NCBI GenBank assembly: GCA_009823505.1
Contig: VZQC01005746.1
Coordinates: forward strand, 560,853-624,852
Direction: 5' to 3'
DNA length: 64,000 nt
From: Rhizomys pruinosus
Lineage: Eukaryota; Chordata; Mammalia; Rodentia; Spalacidae
A program made the translations under genes and the position numbers. Positions 34,131-45,571 of this stretch are shown here, one piece after another. The notes below the pieces were generated by a model that saw only the letters and a list, made by a program, of their open reading frames with translations, was not told the origin of the DNA and made no database searches. Position 1 is the first letter of the stretch. Every line of letters begins with the position of its first letter.

Positions 34131-34970
34131 GGAGAGTGAAAGCCATGGCTGAGCATACCCACCTGCGCAAGCCCAGCTTTGCGTTCCTCTTCGATCCAGA
34201 CAGGCACTCCGCACCGCTGGGTTCCTCCAGGGTCCAGCAGCCACTTTCTGAAGACCTGCAAATGTGACCGCCCGGTGGTAGAACTAGCCTTTAAGAAACA
34301 GCTCTCACACGCACAAGGGCCTCTAGTGTCCGAGATCCTGTCTGCTTGGAGGCCCATCTCCAGGCCAACTCCACGGAGTTTTCCCAGGTTCCTATCTGCG
34401 CTCTAATTTCTCTTTTGGGCAGTCCCGGAGCTCTGAATCTCTCGCTACGTGCCTTCCTTTGGAGAAAAGCTCTTTGCAATGCAAGGGTTTTTTTTGCCAA
34501 ACAAGTTTTTTCTTTGTTTTTCTCCCGTGAGGTTCATATTATCACAGTGTGCAAGCAGAGATGGATGTTTTCTTAATCCTTTCCAATTAAGTTTCAATCC
34601 CCCCCCCCAATGTTGTAGCTATAAGATTCCTATTTTGGAACATTTCAAGTAAATACAAGTGATCTAAGTTGATCACCTAGCTTGAACTTCTATTGTCAGT
34701 ATACTTGTCTGTCTCCCCACCCTTGCTCCATACCCCAGTCAGCAAGCCCAGCCTTTCATCTTGTTGCTAAGAGGGTAGAAATTCTTTGCTCATGTAAATA
34801 GCAAGAAGGATTCGTATGATGTTTTATTAATGATTAAATACATCTTCACGTAAAAATCATTTATTCAATTAAATGAAAAACAGTTACCAAATATTCACTT
34901 ATGAGGTGGTTCTCATTTCCTTAGTTATAGAAAAGACACATCAGGTGCAGTTGATTTATTATACAAACTG
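34131..34970. other. Unassigned DNA between CpG island and provirus
   Basis: Less GC-rich, with no repeat recognised. The poly-C run at 34600-34610 is the only low-complexity feature. Confidence 0.4.
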
Positions 34971-34974
34971 CATT
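34971..34974. repeat. Provirus target duplication, left copy (CATT)
   Basis: Four bases directly before the 5' LTR match the four bases after the 3' LTR (48284-48287), as expected for a gammaretrovirus-type integrase. Confidence 0.7.
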
Positions 34975-35357
34975 TGTAAGAGGGGCCCACACTGACTCCA
35001 TTTTGAGTATAGCCACCATTTGCTCAAGGTTTACTGGAAACTGACCTTTTCTGGGAAGAGGTCAGTTGCTCAAGGCCTCAAGAACAGCTAATAAAATTTA
35101 AACTTGTTAAAGATAACTGTTGGTATGTGAGGGAAGGTGGGCTGACCTAACCATGAGTTGTAATCCTGCTATTATTCAATAAGGCTAGAAGTTACCCAAA
35201 CCCCACTGAAATTCCCCTAGACCCTGTATAAAAGGCCTGCGAGCCAAGTTATCGGGGTCGGAGCCTTTTTCCTCCCACCCCAGCATTCTGGTTTACTTTT
35301 TCCTGAAATAAAGTCTTGGTTTTCCATCCTTTGGTGTGTCTGGTGTGGATCCTCACA
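34975..35357 (+). repeat. 5' LTR of an endogenous retrovirus
   Basis: Begins 'tgtaagaggggcccacactg' and ends 'gtggatcctcaca' (TG...CA). A TATA box 'tgtataaaag' lies at 35225-35234 and the polyadenylation signal AATAAA at 35307-35312. It is about 84 bases shorter than the 3' LTR, mainly from loss of one copy of a direct repeat and the intervening 60 or so bases at 35119-35133. A primer binding site follows within 4 bases. Confidence 0.93.
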
Positions 35358-35360
35358 TCT

Positions 35361-35378
35361 TGGAGGTCCCACTGAGGT
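35361..35378 (+). promoter_or_regulatory. Primer binding site, tRNA-Gln type
   Basis: 'tggaggtcccactgaggt' matches the 18-base form complementary to the 3' end of glutamine tRNA that GLN/MuRRS-type rodent elements use, with one or two differences. It starts three bases after the LTR. Confidence 0.8.
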
Positions 35379-36325
35379 CCTCCAAAGAGGGAATAGAGAC
35401 ATCTTGTTTGGCCGGTCATGGCCATGTCTTTTCAGTTAAGAAAGTGCTTTTTTTTTTTTTTTTTTTCCTTTTTACTTTCACTTTGGTTTTGGTTATACTC
35501 GAGTTTCTGGTCTGGAGGGCACTCAGGAGAAACTGGTCTCAGTACTGGTCCTTGAATGCGGAGACGGGGAATGCCCAACTCTCCACTGGTAGAGTGTGAA
35601 CTGGGTTCGCCTCAGCCATTTGGAATCCGGGGGAGGGGTCCAGATTTTTGGTTCCGGGACAAACAGTGTTCGGCTCTGTGCTTGCAGCCTTTCTTCTCTT
35701 CATGTCCAACTATGTCTTGTGTTTATGATAACTGTTTTTCTGTGTGTCTGAGATTCATGTAGTCTTGTGCGTCATGCATCTAAGTTTTTGTGTGTGTTTG
35801 TAATTCAGTCATTGTAATTGTCTCATGTTGGTTCTGTCAAAGCCGCGACTTCAGGTTTCCATCCTTTATGTGCACAGAATCATTTGTTTTGGCATGCCAG
35901 ACTAGATACACATGTGCAAACTTTAAAATATGGATATTTAAAAATGCATTTAAAGGCCTAAAATTTAGATACTGTAGGCATCTCTAAATTTATTGTCTCT
36001 GAGTCTATCAAATACTTCACAACAATTGTTTATAGGAGTCAGCCTGTCTAAGGATCCTATTTTTCTAGATGACTTTTTGGTTTGTGTTTGCTTTCAAAAG
36101 GATTGTGTGAGGTAACTTGCTTGCTTTGGAAGTATTTTGTTCTGAATGTTCAGTCTATTTGTTTGTTTATTTTTATTTTTATTTATTTATTATTTTTGCG
36201 ACCCTGGTGGGCCAGATTCTCTGGGTGGATGTATCCCTGATTTAATATATTAACTTGCCTTCAGGGCTGGTAATGAATTCTTGGACTGGCTTTTGTTCTG
36301 AGTGGGGCACTTTTGTTGCCTCGTC
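35379..36325 (+). mobile_element. Provirus leader / 5' internal region
   Basis: Non-coding internal sequence after the primer binding site. The only notable composition is T-rich sequence at 35450-35470 and GT-rich stretches near 35730-35830. The GGGGGAGGGG run at 35629-35638 could be a packaging-region motif, but that is speculation. Open frames are short and unrelated to gag. Confidence 0.6.
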
Positions 36326-36326
36326 A

Positions 36327-36475
36327 TACTGGGTGTGGTGCACACACCTTTAATCCCAGTCCTTGGGAGGCAGAGGCTGGCAGCTCTTTGTGAGCCTAAG
36401 GTCAGCTCATCTGGTCAGCTTGGGGAGTTTCCACCCAGCTGCTACAAGGGGACCCTGTCTTCAAAGGACCAAAGA
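36327..36475 (+). repeat. B1 SINE inside the provirus
   Basis: Diverged B1, 'actgggtgtggtgcacacac' to 'ggaccctgtcttcaaaggac'. It is older-looking than several B1s outside, which argues that the provirus is not recent. Confidence 0.85.
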
Positions 36476-36477
36476 TA

Positions 36478-37582
36478 ACTGCATTTTGTTTTCCAATAAA
36501 ATTTGCATCAGCAGTTAGTCAGGAATCTTGGTCTGGCCTGGCTGTGGAGGTGTTTTGGAGCTTGGGGAAATCCTGAGCTCCTTAGAGAGTCCTCCTGATG
36601 GCTGTGCATTCTCTGCTAGAGACCCATTTTTGGGTTCTGACACCTGGATCAGTCAAGGTGCCACATGGCTTCTGGGGGTGCATTATAGGAGCTGATCTCC
36701 AGGATGGTCTGTGTCTGGGAGGGAAGGGGACTTCTCTGGATCTGTGCCCTCCTTGCTGATCTGGCAGACAGTCCCTCCTACGTATGTGTTTGTGTTTGTT
36801 GAAGAGTTGGTCTCAGAGAACTGGCTGAATCAAACTCATGAAAACTGTACTTCACTCCATGCTTTTAGTCTCCATTTAGATGAAGGCATTATATAAAATT
36901 ATTGTGATTACTTTAAGATGTTAGAGCAGCCCTCTCACCCCAGGCTCCTGATGTTTTGGATGTGTATTTGAGTCTTTCTAAAACTATGGGACCTCATTTC
37001 AGCTTATGAGTAGGAACCCATTTGGAGGGTATAAGTGCCTTAAGCATCATACTTAGTGAGATCTTATTCTGGCATGCCTGGTCAGAAATTTAAATATTTT
37101 AATGGTGTAACCCAGGGCCCTAAAAATAACTTTAAATATCTATTATTCTACAAAAGTACTACTTGTTTATGCAAGCATGATCATGTCTTTGGCAGTAGAA
37201 TCTAAAAACCATCACATGACCAGTCTATTTTAATGCAAAATTGTATGTGTTTGGATAACTGTTTTTTACTCTTCACTTATTTTTAATCTGAAGTCCTGAT
37301 ATTTCCTTTGTCCAAACTCTCTACTAGCACTCAGGAAACAGAGGCATGTGTATTTCTTGTCCTGGTTTCGGTGGAGAACTGATACCAGAATGGCCTGGGC
37401 CAGCCCTGTTTCTTGCCTCCAGGGGTGGGAGAGTGCAGCCTGGGGATAACTAGTGGGCTTTATTGTGTTCCTGGAGTGATTTATTATCTGTTCCCCTCAC
37501 CCCCTTCCTCCTCATAGGAAGCAAACATACCTCTGGGGTTGAACTGCTGTGCTGCTGGTCTGGCCACTGCTGGAAGGTCCCC
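36478..37582 (+). mobile_element. Provirus internal region, non-coding
   Basis: No retroviral domain recognised in any frame; CpG-poor and without long frames. Confidence 0.5.
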
Positions 37583-37583
37583 A

Positions 37584-37645
37584 GCCAGGTGTGGTGGGCC
37601 ACACCTTTAATCCTAGCATGCCTTCAATCCCAGCACAGCCAAGGT
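37584..37645 (+). repeat. B1 fragment inside the provirus
   Basis: 'ccaggtgtggtgggccacac' followed by 'ctttaatcctagcatgcctt'; only the B1 head is present. Confidence 0.75.
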
Positions 37646-37809
37646 TTAGGTTAAAGTCTGAAATACTGATTTCTAAACAAAATGGAGTTTATCTGGCCCA
37701 TCTCATTTTCCATCTCTTATTAGGTTGGAAATCCAGTTAGGGATATTTACTACATTTCTGAAAAATGTTCTAAAGTTTTGGTTTTAAAACTAATTTGTGA
37801 CCACAGTGT

Positions 37810-38075
37810 TTTTTTTTTTTAATTTTTTTTTATTTTATTTATTTCTGTATGTGTATGAATGTACTGTCTGCATGCAAGTTTGTGCACCCGTGTCGTGCAA
37901 TGCCGCGGAGGTCAGAAGAGGGTCTTGGATTTCCCTGGAACTGGAGTTCTCGGTCTCCTGGATTGGAGATGTTCAGATGGTTTCTCGGGGCCGCCAGGTT
38001 GGGTCTGGGGACGAACGCTGGTCCTCTGGAAGGCGGTACGGTACTCTTAACTGCTATCCATCTCTCCAGCCCCAA
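37810..38075 (-). repeat. B2 SINE, long form, minus strand; quality declines inside it
   Basis: Clean at its left (37830-37930), then progressively error-filled ('gatggtttctcggggccgcc', 'gaacgctggtcctctggaag'). The decay begins near 37950 and marks where the noisy sequence end starts. The right contig restarts inside an equivalent B2 end at 44974. Confidence 0.85.
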
Positions 38076-40104
38076 GTGGTTGGTTTTTTTTTGTTGTTTT
38101 TTTTTTTTTGTTTTGTTTGTTTTTTTGTTTTTGTTTTTTTGGTCTTTTCGATAACAGATTCTCCCTGTAGTCCCAGCCTGTCGCTGGAACTCACTCTGTG
38201 ACCCAGTGGCGCTTGAACTCACAAGATCCGCCCGCCTCTGCCACGTGTTTTGTTTATGTAGTGCTTTCTAGTATTTCTTTCAACAACTAGAGGTTTAGAA
38301 CTCTTATGAGTGTTGTTATGTCTCATGGTAGTAAGAAAGGAAATGAAAGGTGGGCTGGAGAGATATCCTAGCGGTAAGCAGTGTCGAGACTACTGTTCTT
38401 GCATAGAACCCGGGTTTGATCCCCCCAGCACCCACATGGAGGCCTAAGAACTGTCTGTAAACTCATTACCAGGAGACCTCCAGTTCCAGGGGATCTGAGA
38501 CCGTCTTCTGAGACCTCTGTGGCATTGCAATGACACGGGTGCACAGACCGTACTGCAGACATACATTCAGTACTCACAAAAAAAATAAAATAAAATTTTA
38601 AAAAACCCTTTAAAAATCAATAAAGGACGTGAAGCCGGTTCATCACCTTTTCTCATACCTATAGACACTTGGAGAGGATTTCTATTCAGCTGACTAGAAC
38701 GCGGCTGCCCCTTCTAAAAGTCTGAGGAGGTGTGTGCAGTTTTAAGGTGAGACTCTATGAATAAAAAAGAAGCTTCATTTTCTAAGGGATCAAGATCAAC
38801 TAGTTTCGAACGCCTCCACATGTATCTCGCTAGTCCAGGGTTTGTTTCAAGCTGTTCCGTTTTATTTTTTTTATTTTGTATGGTCTTAATTTCGCGCCCG
38901 GGTTCTCCCTGTAGCCCCAGGCTTCCTGGAACTAAGACTTGTTCCGATTGATTTGTTTGTCCAAGCTGCCCGTTATATGCCTAACCCTGGCACTTCAAGG
39001 TCTAGAAAAATGGATCAGGCCAAGATACCTGTATTAAAATTCCCTTGGGTCTAACCCTCCCGGTAGTATATTAGTGGCCTGAATAGGATTGGTAATATAC
39101 AGAGTTGTTCCTTTTCAGTCCACTCTTGGCTTGAACCAGACTCCCTGTTTCAGGTTTGGATTAAATGGACACAAACAAATAGTGGGTTACTATAGCTCTC
39201 CTAGAAAATGTACTTGATGTTTCTTGCAAGAGTTGCTTTTTATATTTCCTTTGACCTAAACCAGATAACTTGGTCTCACAAAGCTAGGTTCTAATCTTCC
39301 ATAAACCAGCTGCGTGCCAGTCCAAAAGACAGTTTTTGGCTGGAGCTTGGTAAAGCCTTATATCCCAGTTTACTTTTTCCTGGCCTTCTTTCCAGGTATG
39401 TGAATACACACATCCTTGTCTCTCTGGGAAAACTATAAAACAAAATAGGGGTTGAACAAGAAAGATTGTTTTCCATGTTTGTAGTAAATTGTAGTTAACA
39501 GTTTACTTTTAAGATAAGCCTGAAATTGTCTAATTCTATCTTGTGGGCTACACTTGCTTGACCTATGATGTTAAGTCCCTCCTCAAGTCAGTTTATACAA
39601 GGCTGCTTGAATGTTAAGGTCCAAGGCCTGTATCTAAAATATTATATAGTAATGAAAAGTATCAGGCTGGTGTAACTTAGCCCTTCTGGATGGATAACGA
39701 CCACACTTAATGCCAATCGGCCAAGGAATTTAAGGAACAACTTTGCTTCTTGCCCGCTGAGGTCAACTAAGTCCCAGGGGACTATGTCTGGGGGCATCTA
39801 CTGAAAATGAGCCTGCAATTGGAGTCACCAGTCCTCCTGGCAGGGAGTTTCTTGGAGATCCACTTACGGACTCCAGCCCCCTCCAGTCAATAAAGAGGAA
39901 GTCTCTTCATGCTTCAAAAGGGACGCCTGGTCCCGGCATGACCGACGTTGTCGTCCAGCGGATGGAACTTATTTAAAAGCCGAGAGAAGACCAGAGGCCC
40001 ATCTTCTCCCCTAGAATCTGAGTGGCCTCTGAGGACCAGATCTTCAACTGACCTTAAGAAAACAAAAGTTGGTTAACCTGCTTAGGGCTAACGTTTTGGC
40101 TTTC

Positions 40105-40540
40105 ACACACCCACGCGGCCCGTACGGGGGTGAAGTCCGAGGATACGGAGATAGGGGGGGTGCATGGGGGGGGGGGGGGCTTCATTCTGGATCTAACAAA
40201 TACATTACCCGATCAGGCAACTATTTGGGAGCGAGGGCGAGAAAAGTAAGGAAGAATGTATCAGAGGGTCTCGATCCGCCCAGGCGTTGCGGTGTGGCGA
40301 TCGTGTCTGGGTACAGCCGGCAGTCGGGTCATCGCGGATGCGGTCAGCTCAGGTGGTTGGTCTGATGCCTCGCGCCGCCAGGTCCTGCCCCCACCCTCGC
40401 TTATTAGCGTCCTTATTCACGCCTCGTCATATCGCTCAGTCTCTCGTTGTTCCCCCTCATGTTTAATCCTCCCCCCCCCTCTTCTCTTTCCCAGCCCGGG
40501 CCCCCTCCCTGTAGCCTTCGCGCACCTTTTCCGTGGAAAG
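40105..40540. other. CpG-rich block without a counterpart in the clean copy
   Basis: About 435 bases rich in CG dinucleotides stand where the clean copy has about 205 AT-rich bases (46960-47165). A G14-type run at about 40166-40180 and random-looking composition suggest base-caller or consensus noise rather than a CpG island. Confidence 0.75.
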
Positions 40541-41250
40541 CCACATCACGCAGTCAGACATCTGGTCCAGATTGACGCCAGGGGAGAAGCCCGATAATGG
40601 ATGCTTTTTAACCCCTGGTTGAGAAAATTCTAAAGGACTTTTTAGTTGGACATTTAAATTCACCCTGTTCCTCTCTCGGTTCCTTACCTAGAAAATGTAC
40701 CTAGCTACTCTTGCCTTCACAGGCACTGGTCAAGAATTTTGTCCCATCTGTAACTATACTTTTGGGGGGTCTTTTAGAATAGACCCACTGAGCAGGGTTA
40801 CCCCAGTTGCCACCCCATACACCCCTTTCACCATGGAAGAAGTCAGAGTAGCCGTCAGTCAGAGCCATGATTTCCTCTTGGCAATTGGAGTAATCTCCTC
40901 AGAGGGTAATGTGAAAAAAACAGGAGCTAAAAATTGGCTAAGTCCTTTTTAGTGGGTCCAGCAACTCCCCCCAGCCCCTTTCTCCTTTCTTCTCTCCCTG
41001 AAAGCTGCCGCCCTTTCCTTCCTGGATCTGCAGTCACCTTAGCCTTTGGTTAGCTCTGCCTTGTGGTCCCACTGCAGTGCCTTACACAACCACTCCTTGT
41101 CCGCTGATCTTCACCCGTGGGATACCATTCCCATGCACCCTCCTGGTACGTTGGGACAGGTACATCCCTATAGGACTCCCCCCTGAGAGAAGAAGAAGAT
41201 AGACTCTAAGGAGGTTAGACCATCTCAATAATGCAACTCAAGATGGGAAA

Positions 41251-41757
41251 TGTAAGAGGGGCCCCATACTGAACTCCATATTTGAGTATAGCCACCAGTT
41301 GTTCAAGGTTTACTGGAAACTGATGTTTTTGAGGAAGAGGTCAGTTGATCGAGGCCTCAAGAACAGCTAAAAAAAATTTTAAAACTCTTGTTAAAGATCA
41401 CTGTTGGTATGTGAATGGCAGGGGGATTGAAACAGCACACTCCTTCCTTGTTACCCACCCAGTCAACAGGCTTGGTGTCCTCAAGATAATGTTTGGTTAT
41501 TTGTGAGGGGAAAGGTGGGCTGACCTAACTATGAGTTGTAATCCTGTTATTATCCAATAAGGGTAGAAGTTACCCAAACCCCACTAAAATACCCCTAGAC
41601 CCTGTATAAAGGCCCAGGAGCCAAGTTATCAGGGTCAGAAACTTTTTTATTATTCCACCCTAGCAATGCTGGTTTACTTTGTTTCCTAGAAATAAAGATC
41701 TTGGGTTTTTTTCATTCTTTTGGTGTGTCATTGGTGGATTTCTCGAAGACCCGAACC
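41251..41757 (+). repeat. Noisy image of the 3' LTR (not an independent LTR)
   Basis: Starts 'tgtaagaggggccccatact' after a degraded purine tract. It contains the longer, two-repeat version seen in the 3' LTR and is followed by a corrupted copy of the 3' flank including 'ccatttgcaaatgagctccc'. It is therefore a second reading of 47817-48283 plus flank. Confidence 0.8.
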
Positions 41758-42403
41758 ATTTGCAAATGAGCTCCCGGGATTCTAGGAGAGATTGCGGAGT
41801 TTAATTTTTTCCTTATAAAACAGTTAATAAAGTGTCGTCCCAGCTGAACTGGAACTCCTACTCCAGTAGAAGCAATGCGGGCCTTGGACTCAAAAGATCC
41901 GCTTACCCGCTGCCTCCGCAAGTGTTGGATGTAAAGGCGTATCACCAACCCACTTCTAATTAGTTTGAGGGACGTAAGCTTTAGCAGATAAGTTCATATG
42001 TAAGTTATTCACCTTCGCCCAGTAGTAACAACTCCCAAAGTTTTAAGTTTAAAATAGAAAAAAAATATATTTGATTTTTAGTGAACAAATCTTTTTCAAA
42101 AAGAAAACATGAACAGATATCTATCTAAATGTATCTGTTAAAACTGGATGAAGGTGTATAAATATCTGACATTATTTTCAAATGTTTTATCCGAGTTCCG
42201 GCTACTAACCCGCAGCAGCGGGGCTCCTCCCCTATCCCCCCCCAAACCACAACCCCGCAGACGACTTTTCACTGCCAGGCTCCACCTCCAACATGCCTTC
42301 CACCCAACAAAACCCCTTTGGTTCCTTTTCTGGGAGCGTCTGTACCTGGCCTTAAGCAAAGCATCCAAGAAGTAGAAATAAAGAAAACCAGAAAAAAAAA
42401 AGA

Positions 42404-42455
<52 letters not shown>

Positions 42456-44972
42456 AAAAAACAACAACAAAAAAAAAAGCACCATTGTTTGCGGCGTACT
42501 GACAAGTCGCACAGGCAGGCCGCATATGCTCTGTATATGCCACTGTTTTTAGGCACTCCTCAAAGACAGGGGATATAGCTTTTTTTTACTTTTTTAGCCT
42601 TCCAATGTGGACTGAGAACTGCTCAGATACCAGCTTGTGAACTAAGCAGGCTAATGGAAATTCAGCCTCCGCAGAAGATGGACTGCCATTGTTAGATTAC
42701 CTCAGCAATCATGGGAGGGCAATGCAGGGGGGATCCATGACAGGACGTGTGCTTACTGGACTGCATTTGGTGCACAATATTTAAAACAGAAGCACATCAG
42801 TAAGGGATTCCTTCTGCATAAGGTTTTATTTTTTTTGTAATAGGTAATATGTTTTAATCATAGTCTACCATCAATTATTTTAGGAATATCTTTAATGTTT
42901 AGATAGTATATTAACATCATGCAATAATTACATCATAGATTCTCAAGCAGTGGCAGTCTATTGCAAGGTCCTTCTATGCTGCCAGTTGTCATAGGCTGTT
43001 TAAAGTTGAAAAATGAATAGAAACTGACATTGTAGAAAGGCACTTTGCTCAGTAATACTTGGGTTGTTGTAATATTAGACTATCCATTTGGTTGTTACAA
43101 AAAATACTTAAACTGTAACTGATGGTGTGTTTTGTAGCCGTAATATAGATATTGGCCAATGAATATCTACCTCTAGTCAATGATGGCTTTATGTGCTAGA
43201 ATGTCCAATATCCTTGAGATTGGGGCCATTGGCACAGATCTTTTTAATAAAAAGAAACATGGTTTCGCATTGCACAAAACTGATTAGTTTTGAGAGATTG
43301 TTAATGCCCTTGTAGTGGTTTTTTGTGGGTGTGAAACAAATGGGGAGAATTTGCAAACTGTTCCCTTATTATAGTATTTAAATTAAGTCTATTTAATTTT
43401 CAAATCATGTTCATGCCCTGATTTGATATACTTGAATCGATCAATCAAAAACATTGTGAAAAAAAACAAAATAAATAGAACATATAACAGGGGCAATTAA
43501 ACAATTGAAGATCCTTATAAGAGACACATCCATTGTGTTTCTTTTTGATCCTTCCACCCCTTTTAGTAGGCACTTTCATCATTTAATTCATATTAATATT
43601 CCCTTCGTATTGTTTTTTTTGGATAGCACACAAGAATATATAATGCCCCCTGCTATGTTTTCGAATAAGAATATTAACTAATGAAAAGAGAGCGGTTCTG
43701 AGAGGGCACAGTTTTGTTCATGATATGAAAAAACATAATATTTTAAAATGTACAGACAAGTGTCATAGCGTTTCCAATACTATATGTAGGCAAATGGAAG
43801 GAAGCTGCAAATGTTATACTGACATTATGTGGTATTTACACCTGATTATTCTGTGCTGTTTCCGCCTGTTATCGTTGTCTCATCGTGTTATACTTTTCCC
43901 TCACCTTTCTTTTCGTCCACCCGCCTACGAGACCTCGCGAACTAGTTAAACGCATGATCTGCAGTCCTATTCTATTCAGCCCCAACTCTCCTACTAAAAG
44001 GGGAAAGTTCTATTCCAAACGAGCTGGGCCTTTCCGCAAACATCTCTGTAAATCCCACCGGAGCCGCTCCTGCTATCCCCCCTGGGATTATGATCTGCCC
44101 CGGCGATGGGGCCCGGTGATACCGAACGCCCCAAGCCCCCAGCACGGACCCAAAAGGTAAAGCTTCGTTGCCTGAGTTACACTGGATAACCTGACAGAAG
44201 AGAGCCTATAACAGCCCTCTGCTGTCTAAGACCTGCTGTCGAGATGGGAAAAGAGTGTTGATGACTGCACTTGTAATTCCCAGTGTACAGGTTGGTTCTC
44301 TTGAATATACAAGAGAGGTGGTTAAACCAGAAAAAGGAAATAAACTCGACGACCAAATGTCCCGCGCTAGTAAGAGAATAAAAAACGAAGACACTAAAAA
44401 CCGACTGCACTGCAAATAGTTGTTATTGTGTGTAAAGCAAGAAAGACCCTGTTCGTTGTGCTGTCCTTTCGATGTCAAAATAACGACATTAATCTACCAT
44501 CACAGTCAGGCTCGGCTCCCCCTGCCCCTGGCCTTGAATACTTGCAGCGAGTGTAGCCATATTCTGTAGATCAAATCTAATGGCTATTAGCTCCCTCCTT
44601 GAAGGAATAACTCATGGCTGATGCAACAAGCTTACATTCTCTAGTGGTCAGGAGATATTATAAGCAACAATAAGCCTTGTCATATTTTACAAAAAAACGT
44701 AATTCATGGATTAGCATAACCTCCAAAAACATCTGTGTCTATCCCAAAGTAACCTGCCATAATAATTAGTACCTTTTTTAAATACCTATATTCTAATTGC
44801 TTGTGCGTCATTAGTAAGATTGAAAAGTCATTCCTGGACAAACTGTACCGCGAACCCCTGGCAGGGAACCGCCCGACGTGCATCTAGAAGAGTCCAAAAC
44901 GAACATCCCAGAGAAAGGAGACTGTTTTGCTTCTAGTGTCCCACCTGTGCCCATTTTCTCAGCCTAGGAACC

Positions 44973-44973
44973 N
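44973..44973. other. Assembly gap (single N)
   Basis: Joins the noisy left sequence end to the clean right sequence. The bases just before it match about 51140, not the bases just after it. Confidence 0.95.
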
Positions 44974-45016
44974 AGCAGTCGGTGCTCTTAACCTCTAGGC
45001 CATCTCTCCAGCCCCA
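44974..45016 (-). repeat. B2 head, truncated at the gap
   Basis: 'cggtgctcttaacctctagg' and 'catctctccagcccc' are the reversed B2 head. The rest lies beyond the gap and probably corresponds to the B2 at 37810-38075. Confidence 0.85.
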
Positions 45017-45106
45017 GCCCCCAAAATATTTTAATGAAATGTCTCCAAACAAAATTTAGACACATTTCGGCCACTTGCAGGACTTTATTTATTTATTTAT
45101 TTTTTG

Positions 45107-45206
45107 GTCTTTTCGAGACAGGGTCTCCCTGTAGTCCCAGCTGTCCTGGAACTCACTCTGTAGACCAGGCTGGCCTTGAACTCACAAAGATCCGCCTGCC
45201 TCTGCC
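45107..45206 (-). repeat. B1 SINE, truncated, minus strand
   Basis: Reversed B1 'ggtcttttcgagacagggtc' to 'gatccgcctgcctctgccc'; the head part is absent. Confidence 0.92.
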
Positions 45207-45311
45207 CACAGTGTTTGTTTTATGATAGTGCTTCTTAGTATTTCTTCACAACTAAGGGTTAATCTCTTCATGAATGTTGTTATGTCTCATGGTATTAAGA
45301 AAGGAAATGAG

Positions 45312-45570
45312 TGGGACTGGAGAGATAGCCTAGCGGTTAAGAGTGCAGACTGCTCTTGCAGAGAACCCGGGTTTGATCCCCAGCACCCACATGGAGGCTA
45401 AGAACTGTCTGTAACTCCAATTCCAGGAGACCTCCAGTTCCAGGGGAATCTGAGACCCTCTTCTGACCTCCGTGGCATTGCATGACACGGGTGCACAGAC
45501 CTACATGCAGACAGTACATTCATACGCACACAAAAAAATAAATAAAATTTAAAAACCCTTTAAGAAATCA
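45312..45570 (+). repeat. B2 SINE, long form, plus strand
   Basis: 'gggactggagagatagccta' to 'aataaataaaatttaaaaa'. It has the extra internal segment ('aattccaggagacctccag'). A noisy image lies at 38352-38600. Confidence 0.94.
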
Positions 45571-45571
45571 A

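Larger units (their letters stand above)
38150..44972. other. Error-rich duplicate of 45107-51140 (probable assembly artefact)
   Basis: Same order of landmarks as the clean copy: B1 (38150/45107), B2 (38352/45312), 'ggctggtgtaacttagccct' (39665/46532), 'ccaggggactatgtctgggg' (39774/46645), purine tract and LTR (41251/47817), B1 (41829/48362), and AATAAA-bearing 3' end (43455/49865). It ends at 'cagcctagg' (about 44965/51130), one base before the N. It contains many indels and substitutions, a run of 30 or more A at 42406-42450 replacing unique sequence, and CpG-rich blocks at 40105-40540 and 43880-44140 with no counterpart in the clean copy. Open frames here are not genes. Confidence 0.85.

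Noticed and set aside
33493..34267. 238-codon plus-strand and 208-codon minus-strand open frames in the CpG island
   Set aside because: GC-rich DNA has few stop codons. The two frames overlap on opposite strands, are Arg/Pro/Ala/Gly-rich without a domain, and contain better splice-donor signals than coding signals.
40069..40597. Open frames and apparent CpG island at 40.1-40.6 kb
   Set aside because: Lies in the error-rich duplicate. The matching clean sequence at 46960-47165 is AT-rich and shorter, so this is noise.
41251..41757. A third LTR, implying tandem proviruses or recombination
   Set aside because: It has 3' LTR-specific structure followed by the 3' host flank in corrupted form, so it is a second reading of 47817-48283. 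The CATT duplication pairs the first and last LTRs.
42318..42578. Poly-lysine / poly-phenylalanine frames around a long A run
   Set aside because: The A run replaces unique sequence present in the clean copy (about 48860-48945); consensus artefact.
43885..44160. 91-codon frame and GC-rich block
   Set aside because: No counterpart in the clean copy at 50235-50450; same artefact class as the 40-kb block.
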